Shown: positions 10,949-24,281 of the stretch, piece after piece
Position numbering within the stretch: position 1 is the first letter of the stretch
Layout of the letters: every line of letters starts with the position of its first letter
DNA from: Cercis canadensis
Lineage: Eukaryota; Streptophyta; Magnoliopsida; Fabales; Fabaceae
NCBI GenBank assembly: GCA_003255065.1
Contig: QAOA01008374.1
Coordinates: 363,570-427,569, forward strand
Direction: 5' to 3'
Length of the DNA stretch: 64,000 bases
Notes under the pieces: generated by a model
Told to the model about the DNA's origin: nothing
The model's database searches: none
What the model saw: the letters and a program-made list of their open reading frames with translations, nothing else
Program-made: the position numbers and the translations under genes

Positions 10949-13900
10949 TTGCTTCTAGTATAGCTTCTTTCCCTCCGATAGAGCTTTTCATTTTCCCTTC
11001 AACAAACGCTCCGGTTAAGAAGCAGATCATCCTACATTGCGAGTACGTTTCCCAAAGATATACCCACTCGCAAAGAATCTGCTCTCCATTAGAAATGTAT
11101 AGGGGATAAGCAAGTTTAATGAGCTCAAGTGTGTTCAGGCTTGCATACTTAACAAACTAATACGAATTGAGCTCGAACTTTCAATTACTTAAACAAGCTA
11201 AGCTTGATCTTGAATCTGACCTCACCTAATAAATCAGCCGAGCCGATTAGCTTAGTGTTTGGCTCGGCTCGGCTCATTACACCCTTCTCTTTTTGTCTTC
11301 TACCTTTATGCTTCTCTTCCTCACAAGTTCTCATCTTTCAAACCTTAATTAGAATCTAAAAAAAATAAAATACCTAATGATCCAAAGTTGAAATGCTCTA
11401 AAATTTGACTCTTTTAGTAATTCGTCCTTCTTTTTATTTTTGTTATAAATAAATAAAATTGCCATACGGGGAGTGAGAATTTGAATTTGTGTTAACAATA
11501 AAAGAAGAAATTACCATTAATTGAAAACTTGTGGTCCCGATAACACACTTAATCAAAGGGCAAATGTGTATTCAATTGAAAATTTCTCTAAAAAAATACC
11601 ACTCTTTATACATCTTCCATTTTTATTCTTTTATTATTTTTAGATGAAAGTAAATTGATTCATTAGTGGAAAGGGTATCAAAGTGCAAAGCATTGGCCTA
11701 TCTTCAACGCAGACCAACTCTTTCCATAATTAATAAGTTAGAATGGTTTTTTTTTGGGGAGAAAAATATTTTATTACGGGGATTCTATGATATTATTTGA
11801 ATATGTTATATTACACTGACGTAATAATTATAAGTAATTTTTATATTTTATTATATATAAATATAATTATTTTTTTAAACAAATTTAAAAATTGTTAACN
11901 AATTTAAAAATTATTAACTTGTACACATATCATTTACACATTGACTATTATCGTATAATATCACATAGTACAAAATATATAAGAATCCTCCATTTTATTT
12001 TCATACATATTCTGTAACATCAAACCATTAATATAGCAGACAATTACACCTGAATATCCCGTGCCAAAATGCATTAATTAATTAACTTTATATTTAATTT
12101 CATGCATGAATGTTTTTTCGACAATTATATAGAGTTTGTTAAATTTTGGCATATTGGAGGAGATTGGCATCAACTGCCACTCGTCAATGCATGCAACAAG
12201 ATGTCGGTGATGGACCCCAAACAACAATTCTAACTGTATGTTTTTCATTACATTACTTGTACAATACTACTTCTATTTAGATCTACAGATCTGCAAATGA
12301 AAATTAATATTTATCTTTATTTTTTTTAGTTAACTTAAGACTATTTGATAAAATATGTCATCTATATTACTTTATTTCATTTAATAATAATATTTAATTT
12401 TTGATAAAATTTTATTAATTTTTTTTCTAGCTAAATAAATATTACTCTATTTAAACCTATCTAACATTCTAAAAAAAATGTCAAATAAGTTGAATTCTTA
12501 TTCATAACTATTGAATCTCATTTCACTACACTAGTGAGTATTAACATTACTTTATCTATATGAAAATACCAAAAATAGAGTAGTAAAAAAGCATATTCTC
12601 ATAAAGCTTCAATTAAATTAAGAACACATCAAATGATAACTTGTATTGAGCTACTAAGTATAGTTTAATAGTGAGATATTTAAGTAATATACAAGAGATC
12701 AGGAATTCGAAGCTCTTTGCCGTCAAATAAAAAAAAATAAAAAAAATAAAAGGTAATGACTTGGAAACAACCTTTCACAGGCTCTATGGACTATGGCCAT
12801 ACATATGGGAGACGGGACTCCAAATCATTGATCTTTCTTCATTCACCATTCATTGATGGCTTAACCTCTTTCGCAGGTTCTTCACGAACTTTATGGCCCA
12901 TCTCATTAAATTCTCCAGATGGGTACAGATCACATCCCCATATTTGCTGCTCGCTTAGTAGGGTCCAATTACAACTATTATCCTCTCTCTGTTTCTCACA
13001 CACACATTTCATCAAACACTTACTCGTTTCTCTCTTATTTACATTCTCTCTCTCTCTTTTTCTTTCTGGCGTGAATAGCAATCACAAACCCAGATATCAA
13101 AACAGTTAAAAATGTTGCCAAACAAAAGAATTTTAATACTTTAATAGATCAGAGAATTTAACAGAATATGAATATGATTTTTCAGTACTTATATTGTATT
13201 GTTTTATACAGTTTACAAATAATTAATTATTCTGACACATATTAAAAATTTAATTTTTCAAAATCTTCGCACTAACATTAAAATAAGTTTCACACGAACT
13301 TACATAGCATTCACCGTGGTAATGTTAATCCTATCAAAATCCACAATGATGTGCCCATACTTTGTGACTTGTATCTATCTCCTGCATAGGGCTTCAACGC
13401 AGAAAAACTTGCTGATCAATTTGAAGATCAAATATAGTCAGATAATATTATTTTCAGCAAAGTTGATAGTAACCATTCCTTTTAATTATTGCTCATCACT
13501 ATTAATGTTTGATGTTATATATTGGTTTTATTTGGTTTTGTCATAATCTGATTTGGTGTATTATGATTAGTGTAGTCATGTGTTCGTTGACGTTGTCCTT
13601 GTCCATGTACATGAAATTAATTAGCGAAAATTAATGAATTATTTTAAAAAAATAAATGAGTGATCCAATTAATCATAATCTCTCATGTTGATACTATGAT
13701 CAAATATCAAGGTTAAATAAATATCCTTGCTCATAGGTACGAACTTGAAAAATTCTATATTGATATTCAGTCCTGAAACTTGTGGCTGAAGTAAACATAT
13801 AAAATATATATGAGCCAAAATTACAAACCAAAAATACCAATCAAGATCAAATTAAGTTGGTAAGAAGAACTGAACCACTTTTATTTTTGTTTATGTTGAA

Positions 13901-14640
13901 CTTATAAAATCAGTTTAATTATATATAACAAGGGCATTATTTAAAAGCCTAAAACCTTATTGAAAAGAAAAGAAACTTGTACTTTTGGTTACTTTTGTGG
14001 CTTTGTTTTCCCCTTTCTCATAGTGAATGGAGTCTTCAAAACAACACCTTGATGTTTTATATTGAATAGGTACTAACTAGTTATCAATTCGTGTCATGCA
14101 CGAGCAATTAATTAAATAGAGAGATAAGAGAAACAGAAAAAAATAGTAGAAGAAAAAACGCGAGTACAATGACTTAAATACCTTATTGGTAGAGAAAGAG
14201 CTATCTTTTAGGTATATTAATAGATTTTATCCCCCTACAAAATATACCGAATTACTTTTTTAATGTAATAAATTATAACAAAGTAATTAATAAGCATAAA
14301 AATGAAAACTGAAACCCCTTTGGGAAAAGAGAGAATAATAATTTCACAAGTAAAAGAAAGCTATAAAAGAGAAAATGGCACAGAGAAAAGAAAAGTTGAT
14401 TATAAAAGAAAGACTGTAGACTTTTATTGGCGTTACATTTTGTTAATAAAGTAAAAAAAAAAGTTCATGAAAGGGAAAAATTATTGATCATAATATGCAC
14501 ATTTTTCTCCCCATAGTTCAGGCGGGAACAAAATTAAAGAGATCAAAACATGCATCTGTTTAAAGGATAATTGCTATTATAATATGCTATAAATATCAAA
14601 TTACATGAAAAGCCTTTTTATAGAAAAGGTAAAATACATA
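10949..14640. other. Gene-free AT-rich intergenic stretch
   Basis: I see no convincing exon. A short direct repeat joined by N lies at about 11882-11918, and a weak inverted pairing spans about 11770-11990. Around 12643-12750 is a tRNA-like fragment ending in an A-rich run, possibly a decayed SINE. A 117-codon frame at 12756 overlaps another on the opposite strand and is mostly CT-rich, so it is not called as a gene. Confidence 0.45.
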
Positions 14641-14643
14641 CAT

Positions 14644-14696
<53 letters not shown>

Positions 14697-14951
14697 NNNN
14701 NNNNNNNNNNNNNNNNNNNNNNNNNNNNNNNNNNNNNNNNNNNNNNNNNNNNNNNNNNNNNNNNNNNNNNNNNNNNNNNNNNNNNNNNNNNNNNNNNNNN
14801 NNNNNNNNNNNNNNNNNNNNNNNNNNNNNNNNNNNNNNNNNNNNNNNNNNNNNNNNNNNNNNNNNNNNNNNNNNNNNNNNNNNNNNNNNNNNNNNNNNNN
14901 NNNNNNNNNNNNNNNNNNNNNNNNNNNNNNNNNNNNNNNNNNNNNNNNNNN
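14641..14951. repeat. (CA)n(TA)n microsatellite running into a 255-base gap
   Basis: A CA run passes into a TA run (about 14660-14696) and then into unknown bases at 14697-14951, followed by poly(T). The gap was probably caused by the microsatellite. Its true length is unknown. Confidence 0.95.
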
Positions 14952-16320
14952 GTTTTTTTTTTTTATTCGTGTGTGAAACCAAGAAGCTCTATGATTTTGT
15001 ATAAAATATTTTGGATTTTGTTACTCGGATAGAAAAATTTTAATATATGGATTATTTAAAGTATAATTAATTTTTTTAAAAAATTATTCTCAAGTTTTAA
15101 TACTCAAGAGAAAAGATCAACAAATTTTAAATATAAGTGTTTTTTAAGAAAATACTCATTATATATGATAAAATAACTAAAATATTATTTAATAATATGT
15201 GTTTATTATGTATAAAATATAAAATAATAATGGCAATATTTGTTAAACAAGTGTTGTATGTTTAACAATTTTTTAATAAAAATATTACATTATATACTCT
15301 TTGTATATTTTAACATTTAATTATCGTACTAACACTTTGACATTATACATTTTATATACTGTTATTTCAAATACAACCACCACTCATATCTGACCACGCA
15401 TCCCAACCAACCTTCTTTGTTACTAATACTAGAAAGGGAAGGGAAAGCAAATTCATGCAAATATCCTCCATTTTCATTTGTTCCCAAAATTGTGATGTTG
15501 GAAAAATACAAGTTGCTTCAATTTCCAAGTAAATTCATCTCAACGAAAATGAGATATCAATCCTTCAAGAAAAAAAAAAATAAAGAAAAAAAATTGAGAA
15601 AATGAGATTACAAGCACGTCTTTAATTCCTCAAAACCAAACGAGAAAAAGAACCAAGGAGAGTACAACAAGTGTCAGTGACCCACCTTGTTGGCGAAACC
15701 GATTCCTGCCGTACGATTGATTCTTTCGAGACCTGATCTTCAGGTTAAGCTCATCAGCGCGTCCCTTCATTCCATTGCCACCTCACGCACTCTCTATTTA
15801 CCTTTTCTTTTTCTCTGCTATGCATGCAAACACTAAAATAAAGTCAGTGCGTCATCCGTACACCAAAATATAATTTCTCACTCTCTTTTTCTATTTTATT
15901 AAATCTTTTTTTAATTCCTATTTTCCATTTATCCAAAATTTTGATATCTATTTACTGAATTCCATTATTTTCTGCAAAGGACTAAGGAGAGCAAGAGCAT
16001 GTGCATCGTATGTTTTTTTTTGACGTTTTCTAATTATTGTAGGATTAAGAGCAATTTAGATTATATCTTATATTTAAATTTTTGCGAGAAATATATGATG
16101 TAATAAATATAATTTCTCATGACAGAAATGAAAATTCCATGTGTATGTGTATGTGTATGTGTACTACACGCTAAGCTGATATTCACCCTTTTATATTTTC
16201 ATAATTTAAAATAAAAATTTAATTTCTTATTCCATTTTTAATTTTATACGAAAATTTGACCCATAAATCAAATCCTTATTAGACTGAACATGCTATCGGC
16301 TGCTTTGTCTCTCTTCTCAC
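14952..16320. other. Upstream region of the FORKED-like gene
   Basis: AT-rich up to about 15650, then a more GC-balanced stretch (15670-15800) with TTGGCGAAA and gcgcgtccc. A (TGTATG)n run lies at about 16139-16161. No reading frame is recognised. The GC-balanced part may hold promoter elements. Confidence 0.4.
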
Positions 16321-16330
16321 TGTCTCTCTC

Positions 16331-16337
16331 TATAAAG
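16331..16337 (+). promoter_or_regulatory. TATA box of the FORKED-like gene
   Basis: TATAAAG lies in a CT-rich context 81 bases upstream of the start codon at 16418, consistent with a short leader. Confidence 0.55.
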
Positions 16338-16417
16338 CGCCGACCCCCACTTTCACCCAAAACAGAAACGCTCTTCACCTTCCTTCTCTGCTACCCACTA
16401 CTGCTTCGGAACCCAAA

Positions 16418-19400
16418 ATGGACAAAACTGAGACCGAACCATGGCGACCCGACCCGTTTCAAGCAGCCATGTTCCGGCTACCGCCACCGGAGACCCCACG
16501 CGAGCCCATGGAGTTTCTCTCGCGTTCGTGGAGCGTCTCTGCTCTGGAAGTATCCAAAGCTCTTTCTCCACCTCCAATCCCACTCTCAAAGGCCTTCGGT
16601 GGCGGGAGCGGTGGTACCAATGGCGGCGCTGGAGTTATACCGGAGGATATTGCCGGTGAAATGGAAGAAAGCGCTACTGTTTCCGGGAACCCATTTTCGT
16701 TTGCTTCCTCTGAGACCTCTCAGATGGTCATGGAGCGAATTATGTCACAGTCGGTAAGTTCACTGGAACAGAGCATGTATGGACAAACCGAGATTTGATT
16801 GGAAGTTTTGTCTTCACGTTTTTCCCCTCTCCATTTTTGTTTTCCTGTGTTAAATGGACTATATGTTGTTGTTTTCTTCCCTTTTCTATCTCTGTTTGTT
16901 TTATGCTTCTGGGTCTTTCAGAGTTTTCACAAGTTGATTTGGTATTTAGCTGTATTTGTCCTGTTCTTTACTTAAATCAAAATTTTGTTACTTACTATGT
17001 TTCATTAATTTTTCTGGGAGAAACCAGAGTGTCCCCATGTTAAACGACACATTAATGGTAGCTTCCATATCTGTAAAAATGGTTTCTTGTGCACCAATCC
17101 TTCTCTGTCTCTTTAGAATTTCCATTTCTGGGTCATCTTCTTTCCTTTCTCTGCACCGCGCCCACTTGCAGAAACACAATCATTCCTATTTCTCTCTCTG
17201 AGACCCTTTTTTTTTTTTTTTTAATGTGTTTGGTTACAGTAATCAATGACTCTTTTTTATTGAACATCTCACACAATTATTATTTCTCTTCCGCAGCAGG
17301 AGGTATCCCCACGCACCTCAGGGAGGCTCTCACATAGCAGTGGCCCTCTCAATGGAACCCAAAGTTGTGGCTCGTTAACCGATAGCCCCCCAGTTTCTCC
17401 CTCTGAAATCGACGATATCAAGGTAAGCTTCTGTTTTCTCTCTCTATCTCTTGCTGGTGGCCGAAGGTTGCCGGAATCTGACGCATATCTATTAGACAAA
17501 CATATGTTTCTAATCTTTTTGGGTACAAAGCACAAAATCTGGTCTCTGCCTACTCACAGTGCCTACATAGTTCAGCTTTCTCTATACCCAACGCCCTTTA
17601 ATTATAACCGGAGGGACCATCTTCAATGCAAAAGCTGATTCTAGTACAACAAATTTATCTTCTACGCATTAAAATTTTTTACTAATTAAAGCATCCCCTT
17701 AAACAAGTAGGTTCTTGAAGCATGGTAGTAATTTTTCAGGGAAAAAAGGTGATTGTTGTAGTACTAGTTTTTGTAAAATACCCATTAAAAAAATTTGTAA
17801 CTGAGGTAATTTTTGGTGCTCTATCTATCTATTGTTAGTGTAGGATGGTCCTAATTACAAAAATCATGTAATTCTCTTTTTATTCTTGGTCCCCCCATGA
17901 ATTTGGTTAGAGTACCCGCGTTAAATATAACCCAAAACTGTCATCAGAGTCCTTAATTTAGAAGGGCACGTCTTTGAGAGCCACGAGTCTTGAAAATTCG
18001 ACCCTCTCGGGGGCATTAATGGCTCATGAACCCTCTGAACACGAGGTGGGTGCGCTTGCTTGGCACCTTCTTGTTGGGTAGTTTCGGATTTCAGAGCTAA
18101 GAAAGAATGTAGGAAAGAAAGAAGCTATCTTTTTCAATAGCTAAAGCATTTTACACCTATCAATTTCTATTTGTTGTGTTGTTCCATGAGATGGGTGGGG
18201 GAGGCAAAAACAAACATAGTACACGGTTATGCAATTCTCCATTTTAACCCACTTTGTGAATGGCCCCCACGCATTCCTTTCTGCAGTATAGCCGCACCAA
18301 CAACAATAGCAACAACTTAAGTACCCAATTCAGAAACGCCGCGGCTGGTGGCGTTGTCCCCGCCGCTGGGGGCGGAAAGACGGTTGGGAGGTGGCTTAAG
18401 GACAGGAGGGAGAAGAAGAAGGAAGAGACCAGAGCACACAATGCTCAGCTTCACGCTGCGGTTTCTGTTGCTGGGGTTGCCGCTGCTGTTGCTGCAATTG
18501 CTGCTGCGACCGCCGCGTCTGGATCCGGGAAAGATGAGCAGATGTCGAAAACCGACATGGCGGTGGCCTCGGCGGCGACGCTGGTTGCGGCTCAATGCGT
18601 CGAGGCAGCGGAAGCCATGGGAGCCGAGCGTGAGCATCTGGCTTCGGTGGTCAGCTCCGCCGTGAATGTAAGATCAGCCGGGGATATTATGACGTTAACG
18701 GCGGCGGCGGCGACAGGTAGATTAAGATTACTATTAATTAAGGTTAATTTTCATGTAGGTTTCATGAAAGTTATGATTTTGATGATATTTTATTGACCAA
18801 ATTGGCCCTGGTGTTTGTGGCTTGTATTGTAGCTTTGCGTGGGGCAGCCACATTGAAAGCAAGGGCCCTGAAGGAAGTTTGGAATATTGCAGCGGTTATT
18901 CCTGTGGACAAAGGCTTGGGAGCTGGTGGTAATGGTGGCAGCAATGGGAATTCTAATAGTAGTTTCAGCGGTGAACTTGTTCCAGAAGATAATTTCTTGG
19001 GTATCTGCAGTAGGGAATTATTAGCCAGAGGTTTCGAGATCCTTAAGCGTACTCGCAAAGGTAAAATTCCTCAAATCAACCTTTAATTTACCTTGTATTA
19101 TCTCTAGATAATTCTATTCCGAATGAGTTTCATGGTATCATAGCTTTTTCATAATTTGATAAAATTGATGTTTTTGTCTGTCTTTGGCTAAAATGTGAGT
19201 TTTGATTTGACAAATGCAGGTGATCTTCATTGGAAAATTGTATCTGTTTATATAAACAGGATGAATCAGGTAATGTTTGGCCTCTAATTTAGATAATGTC
19301 CTTTTGATTGTAGAGGTTAAGCAATGAGTTAATTATTTGGGCATCGATTAGAGTTTCTAATGATGAGTGTGAACCTGATCATGGAAAAGTTATATGAAGT

Positions 19401-19954
19401 GGGGCTCTTAGAACGATGATGATGGTGACGATGATGTGAAGGGATCGAACTCACTTTATTTTCTTAGAACTTTGCAAATCTTTAACTCTTTGGAAGCTCT
19501 TTTTGTGCAGGTTATGCTGAAGATGAAGAGCAGGCATGTTGCTGGGACCATCACAAAAAAGAAAAAGAGTGAGTTTTCATTGCTTTTGTCTTTCTCTAAT
19601 AATTTGCACAACAGAATTGGAGGTGGGTCTTATTCCGTTTAGGGATTTGTGAAAGCCATGGCGACTAAAGTTGGAAAAGAGGATCAAAAGATTCAAAGTG
19701 TTATTCTTTAGCTCATGATCCCTTTTTGAATTTTTACAGATGTGGTGATTGAAGTGGTTAAAGATATGCCTGCCTGGCCCGGCCGCCACCTGCTCGAGGG
19801 CGGCGAGAACCGCCGTTACTTTGGGTTGAAGACATTACTGCGAGGAGTGGTTGAATTTGAGTGCAGGAATCAGAGGGAGTATGATATGTGGACTCAAGGT
19901 GTGGCTAGGCTTCTCTCCATTGCTGCAGAAAAGAACAACAGAAACAGAATATGA
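16418..19954 (+). CDS. FL: FORKED-like / VAN3-binding protein (DUF828 plus plant PH-like domain)
   Basis: Seven exons: 16418-16753, 17297-17422, 18287-18716, 18833-19060, 19220-19269, 19511-19568, 19740-19954. All have GT-AG borders and join in frame to 480 residues, the usual family length. The family acts with the ARF-GAP VAN3/SFC in vesicle traffic that positions PIN auxin carriers, and so affects vein patterning. Visible signatures: [19 protein letters not shown] near the N terminus (about residues 27-45), a low-complexity Ser/Pro part, [20 protein letters not shown], Ala-rich helices typical of DUF828, and a C-terminal PH-like region (about 380-475) with [11 protein letters not shown] and EYDMWTQGV. 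The acceptor of exon 2 is ambiguous (17297 or 17300, a CAG repeat), adding or removing one Gln. Which family member it is cannot be told from sequence alone; gene order suggests the FL1/FL2/FL3 group. Confidence 0.93.
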
Positions 19955-21690
19955 AGCTGGGGAGGGAGAGATTTTGGTAAATTTAGGGGATGTGGAATCT
20001 TTTGGTGCTGCTATTAACATCACATATCTTTTGATACTTGGTGGGGTTTCCTCATTGTAAAAAGGATAAACTAAAGGCAAAGTGATGCCAAATGAGGTCT
20101 CTCTTTAATCTTAGGGGAACATACATAGGGGGTTTTTGATTTGTATTTTTTGAATGGGAAAGTAAAGTGACTTGAGCCAAAGTGAACACCATGTGAACCC
20201 CAAGTGTTTTGTTCTCTATTACTGTTCTGAAAAGAAAAAAGGAGTATCTTGGACTGGGGCAGTCAAAAAAGAAAATTCAAAAGAATCCCATTTGAGTAAA
20301 GAAAGCATAATATTGAAGAAGATAAAGACATACCCTGATCCTATGTGCTTTATTAATACATGGCTGTTTTGGGCTTTTGTCCACTAATTGGATCCTGGGA
20401 ATTGTTTAAGGTTTATGATCTACAGCCATCATTGTCTTGGACTATAATCCTTCCACTTTGTATATTAATGTTGTCTGGATCAAGTGCTTCGCAGATTAGA
20501 GCAAATTTGTTCATTGCTGAAAAAGTGATTTTTATCATTATTAATTTCAGTCACACATTTTAAAATTAGATCTACTTGAATTTAAACTGAACCCACCTAA
20601 GTTTTTTTGATTAAAAAGTTTATTTCTCTTTTTTACTACTCTCTTTGATGGGCGAGAGTACAAGGCAGTCAGACACTAGCATGATGTATAGGTATTCTTA
20701 TAAGAACCAATTTAGGTTTCAAAGTAATTTCTAAGTTCTAATTCCTTACCCACTTGCCTCCACATGGAAATTTTTTTATTTTATCTGAATACAAATCATG
20801 ATTATAAATCAAGGAAAACTCACGATCAGAGGGGTATCATCAAAGAATGGTGAGTGCTAAGCTAATCAAGGAAAACTCACGATCAGAGGGCATCATAGAA
20901 GAATGGTGAGTGCTAAGTTACCTCTTTATAGGAATAGTGTTACCCTTCATTTTTTTGAAGGATTTTGAGCCGTTTATTGTGGGTAATATAGTATTATGTC
21001 AACTGTGTTAATATGATATAGTTTGAATTAAAAGAATACCAAAAAACTACTCGAATGTACATAAGTAACATCTAAGTGTGGTAGCTTGGGATGCACTTAA
21101 CAGATCATAGTATGCAATAAGCAGCTATATATCCATTTTTAAGCGTTGTAGTTATGTCCATGTTCAATTCAAGGCACATACTTTTTAACTTGCGACAGCA
21201 TTGAGTAATACATTTTCAGTCCCATAAAAAGGAAATTTTATTTGGTGATTGAAATTTAAAACACGTTTATAAAGGAAAACAGAGATTATGTATTGTTATA
21301 AAACCCATAACTTGACTTTTAAATTTTGGAGAGTATTGATTTTTAAAAGCTTTGCCAAATAACTTTGTCACAATACTAAAAACAAGTTTTCTTTCTCATT
21401 TCTTTTTTCAACTTTATTTCTCTCTCTAAAGCAATCACTATATTAACTTAAAAAAAAGTTATTTTTTTTGTGAGTAAGACTATTTATAATTGTTGTATTT
21501 GCTTCCTCCATTCTGCTCATTTTTTTTGTTTTTCTTCTTTTTTCACGAGTATTTTCTCACTTTTGCTTTAGTTGCTCGTACATTACATGATATGCAACTA
21601 ATAATATGTGGAATTTTGTCCAATCTGTATTAGATGAACAAGCAACAACCCAAAAAAGATGACGATGGCAAGAAACCCACAAGAGACCCA
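19955..21690. other. Intergenic between the FORKED-like and chlorophyllase genes
   Basis: The first few hundred bases are the probable 3' UTR of the FORKED-like gene. The rest is AT-rich without recognised exons. It holds the tandem repeat at 20807-20919. Confidence 0.5.
20807..20919. repeat. 57-bp tandem duplication without N
   Basis: Two adjacent copies (20807-20863 and 20864-20919) of a segment beginning aatcaaggaaaactcacg differ at a few positions and by one base in length. Unlike the N-joined duplications, nothing suggests an assembly error here. Confidence 0.8.
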
Positions 21691-21698
21691 ATCATAAT

Positions 21699-21760
21699 TG
21701 GGCCACAAGATTGACCCATGGTAGGCCAGAGGCCCACTTGAGTCCAGCCGAAAAATATCT
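21699..21760 (+). promoter_or_regulatory. Proximal chlorophyllase promoter: Site II motifs and an evening element
   Basis: TGGGCC (21699-21704) and GGCCCA (21731-21736) are TCP-type Site II motifs. AAAATATCT (21752-21760) is an exact evening element, bound by CCA1/LHY/RVE factors. They lie 90-150 bases before the start codon. Motif identity is seen; circadian control is inferred. Confidence 0.5.
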
Positions 21761-21849
21761 GTGGAAGATATATTAGGGCCACACAGCTTTGAGCTTCAGT
21801 CATCTAATTGTTGAGAAAAAGAAAAGTGGAAGCTCAAATCTCATTATTC

Positions 21850-23365
21850 ATGTGTTCATATTCGTCTACTTCTACACTCACCAATGTCTTTGACACTGGG
21901 AAATTCACCACAATACTGCAAACTGTGGAATCTGGGACTTGTAATTGTTCCTTTTAGTTTCTCTACCTTTGTGTTTAAGTTTCAGCTATTTTGTTGTATG
22001 AGGCTCACTTCAATTCAATATGGCTAATCTTATTTACTTTTGTTCTCTGCAGCTGCACCTCCAAAACCGCTTCTTATTGCAGCGCCTCTTGAAGCTGGAG
22101 AATTCCCATTGCTATTCTTCCTCCATGGTTACCTTCTTTACAATTCATTTTACTCTCAGCTCATCCACCATATTGCTTCTCATGGCTTCATCGTCATCGT
22201 TCCTCAGGTTAGTAATACTCCCATTTGGCTCTGCTGCTAAAAAGTTGTTGCTAATGCAAGAACACTTTTTTTGAAAATCACTTCTGCAAGAAGCATTATT
22301 TGGGAAAACCATATTGCCGTTTCTTCAATCCTCACTCACCCAAAAGATAAGAAAAGTTCCTTCACTTTCACATCACCGTTGATCTATCTTATCTTATCTT
22401 ATACGTTTAGATTGTTTTTGTTTTCCCTTCTTTGATGTTTGTTTGGACAAAGTTTCAATCTTTTATCATTAGTATATGAGCAATTTGCAATGGGTAAAGT
22501 TATTTCATGTGAGGTTTGGGTTTTTGATAGTTATTACAACACTGAATTGCTTTAATTTCCACTACATGGAAAAGTTGAGCTCTGGCATGGCATGCTAATG
22601 TCTCCTTATAGTTATCTCCCTTTTCCTTCAATTATGACTTGTTCAAAGCAAAATACATGATATCATCTTCTTTGCACATCACAGTTATATACAATTGCTG
22701 GACCTGATACAAGTGATGAGATTCACTCAGCAGCTGCAATAACAAATTGGCTATCTGAAGGGCTCTCTGGATTTCTTCCATCAAATGTAAAACCAAATTA
22801 CAACAAGTTAGCACTTGCAGGCCATAGTCGCGGAGGCAAAACAGCGTTTGCTCTTGCTCTAAGAAAGTTAAATGTTAGCACAAATCTGAAGTTCTTGGCC
22901 TTGATAGGCGTTGACCCGGTTGATGGAATGGACAGAGGAAAGCAAACCCCTCCACCAATACTCACCTATGTTCCTCATTCATTTGATTTCGATATGCCAG
23001 CAATGGTTATTGGCACAGGATTAGGTGAAGTCAAGAGGAATCCACTGTTCCCTCCTTGTGCTCCTAAGGGTGTTAACCATGAGGACTTCTTCAATGAATG
23101 TCCTAAGCCTTCTTGGTATTTTGTAGCTAAGGATTATGGTCATCTTGACATGCTTGATGATGATACCAAGGGAATTAGAGGGAAAAGTACTTATTGTCTT
23201 TGCAAGGATGGAGAGTCAAGGAAACCTATGAGGAGGTTTGTTGGAGGAGTTATAGTGGCATTCCTCAAAGCTTACTTGCAAGGTGATCATGGTGACTTAA
23301 AGGCTGTAAGAGACAGGCAAGAAACTGTACCAGTGCAGCTGAAAACTGTAGAATGTTATGTGTGA
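21850..23365 (+). CDS. CLH: Chlorophyllase (CLH2-like)
   Basis: Three exons: 21850-21940, 22053-22207, 22685-23365, giving 308 residues, normal for the family. Chlorophyllases are serine hydrolases that remove phytol from chlorophyll to give chlorophyllide. The lipase-type elbow GHSRGGK has its Ser at 130. Asp159 in IGVDPVDG and His235 in YGHLDM are the expected remaining triad members. LFFLHGY (oxyanion region) is present. The first exon is short and had to be found by joining: it reads STLTNVFDTGKFTTILQ, typical of chlorophyllase N termini, and its phase-1 donor (gtaatt) fits the exon 2 acceptor. No obvious chloroplast transit peptide is visible, as in many CLH proteins. The upstream FORKED-like and the distal HSF and ARD genes match the neighbourhood of Arabidopsis CLH2 as I remember it. 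Confidence 0.93.
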
Positions 23366-23729
23366 AATGCAGAAAGATAGCAACTATTTCCATGCTCATG
23401 TCATCTGAATCAAAGCTTAAATCATTTGCGCATGATTCTGTTAAACAAAAGCATGGTTAAAGTTAAATGCAGGTTTCATGAGCTTTACTAGGTAGATTGT
23501 TTTAGTATATGTCATGTCCAAGAAATTGTATTTGTTATGGTTCTCTGGCTGCTACATACTGATCAGTTCATATGATAAGATCTTATCAAGGATGAATTTT
23601 ACTCTTTACATTCATGAATAGGAAATCTGCCTATATGTAGATATGCTATTAACAACTCTCAACCAGATGCAACATTTTGAGATCTTGAAGGATTAGAAAC
23701 GAAGTATAAACCCTTATATAACAGGCTAA

Positions 23730-23990
23730 AAGTTTAGAAATTTAGTTGTTGTATTCATTGTAATCAAACCACAAGTTTAGAAGCAAATTTAAAGCTTCTT
23801 GGGTAGCTTCGTCAACCAAAGTTACATCAGGCAATGAAATAGTAAACTTTGCAAAACAATGAGGAACTTTTTCAAGACCCTGCAATGCCCTATGATTTTT
23901 CCAAAGTAGGAAGCTTCCAACTCATGCTTCTGGAGAGCATGGACAACCTCAAAGGGAATGAATGATCATTCCCTGCAACTATGTCAAATT
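23730..23990 (-). pseudogene. Possible RNase H-like (RVT_3) fragment
   Basis: On the minus strand a frame reads EVVHALQKHELEASYFGKII and then GHCRVLKK before breaking. The spacing of a VV..L helix, a short linker and an I..C..L helix recalls the middle of plant RNase H-like domains from LINE-type elements. There are stops and a likely frameshift. The similarity is short and judged by eye. Confidence 0.3.
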
Positions 23991-24281
23991 AAGAAGCTAG
24001 CCTACAGAGAACAATCCAATGGGCAAAGCGTAAGCCCACACATTATGTAATCTTGAATGAACGTTCACATAGCCCTTGGACTGTGCCTGCCCTAGTGACT
24101 CACTCATCATTCCTTATACGTTAAAAGAGCATGGCAACGCGTCTCGTATCGTCTAAGATTGCAGCGTCTAGATACATGAAGGCACAGAAGAGAGATGCAG
24201 CGTTTGAACTGGTTATAATGAGGAAAAGACTAAATTTGATGGAATATTTGCTTGCCAAAAAACAATTTAATGAGTTTTTGC

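Noticed and set aside
12756-13109. 117-codon open frame on the plus strand
   Set aside because: It includes CT-rich low complexity, has an 80-codon frame opposite it, lacks family resemblance and follows a SINE-like fragment.
14596-14982. Open frames spanning the gap
   Set aside because: They consist of microsatellite and unknown bases.
20465-20495. Resemblance to the star strand of miR166 (atgttgtctgga)
   Set aside because: The partial match lacks a pairing miR166-like arm within a plausible hairpin distance.
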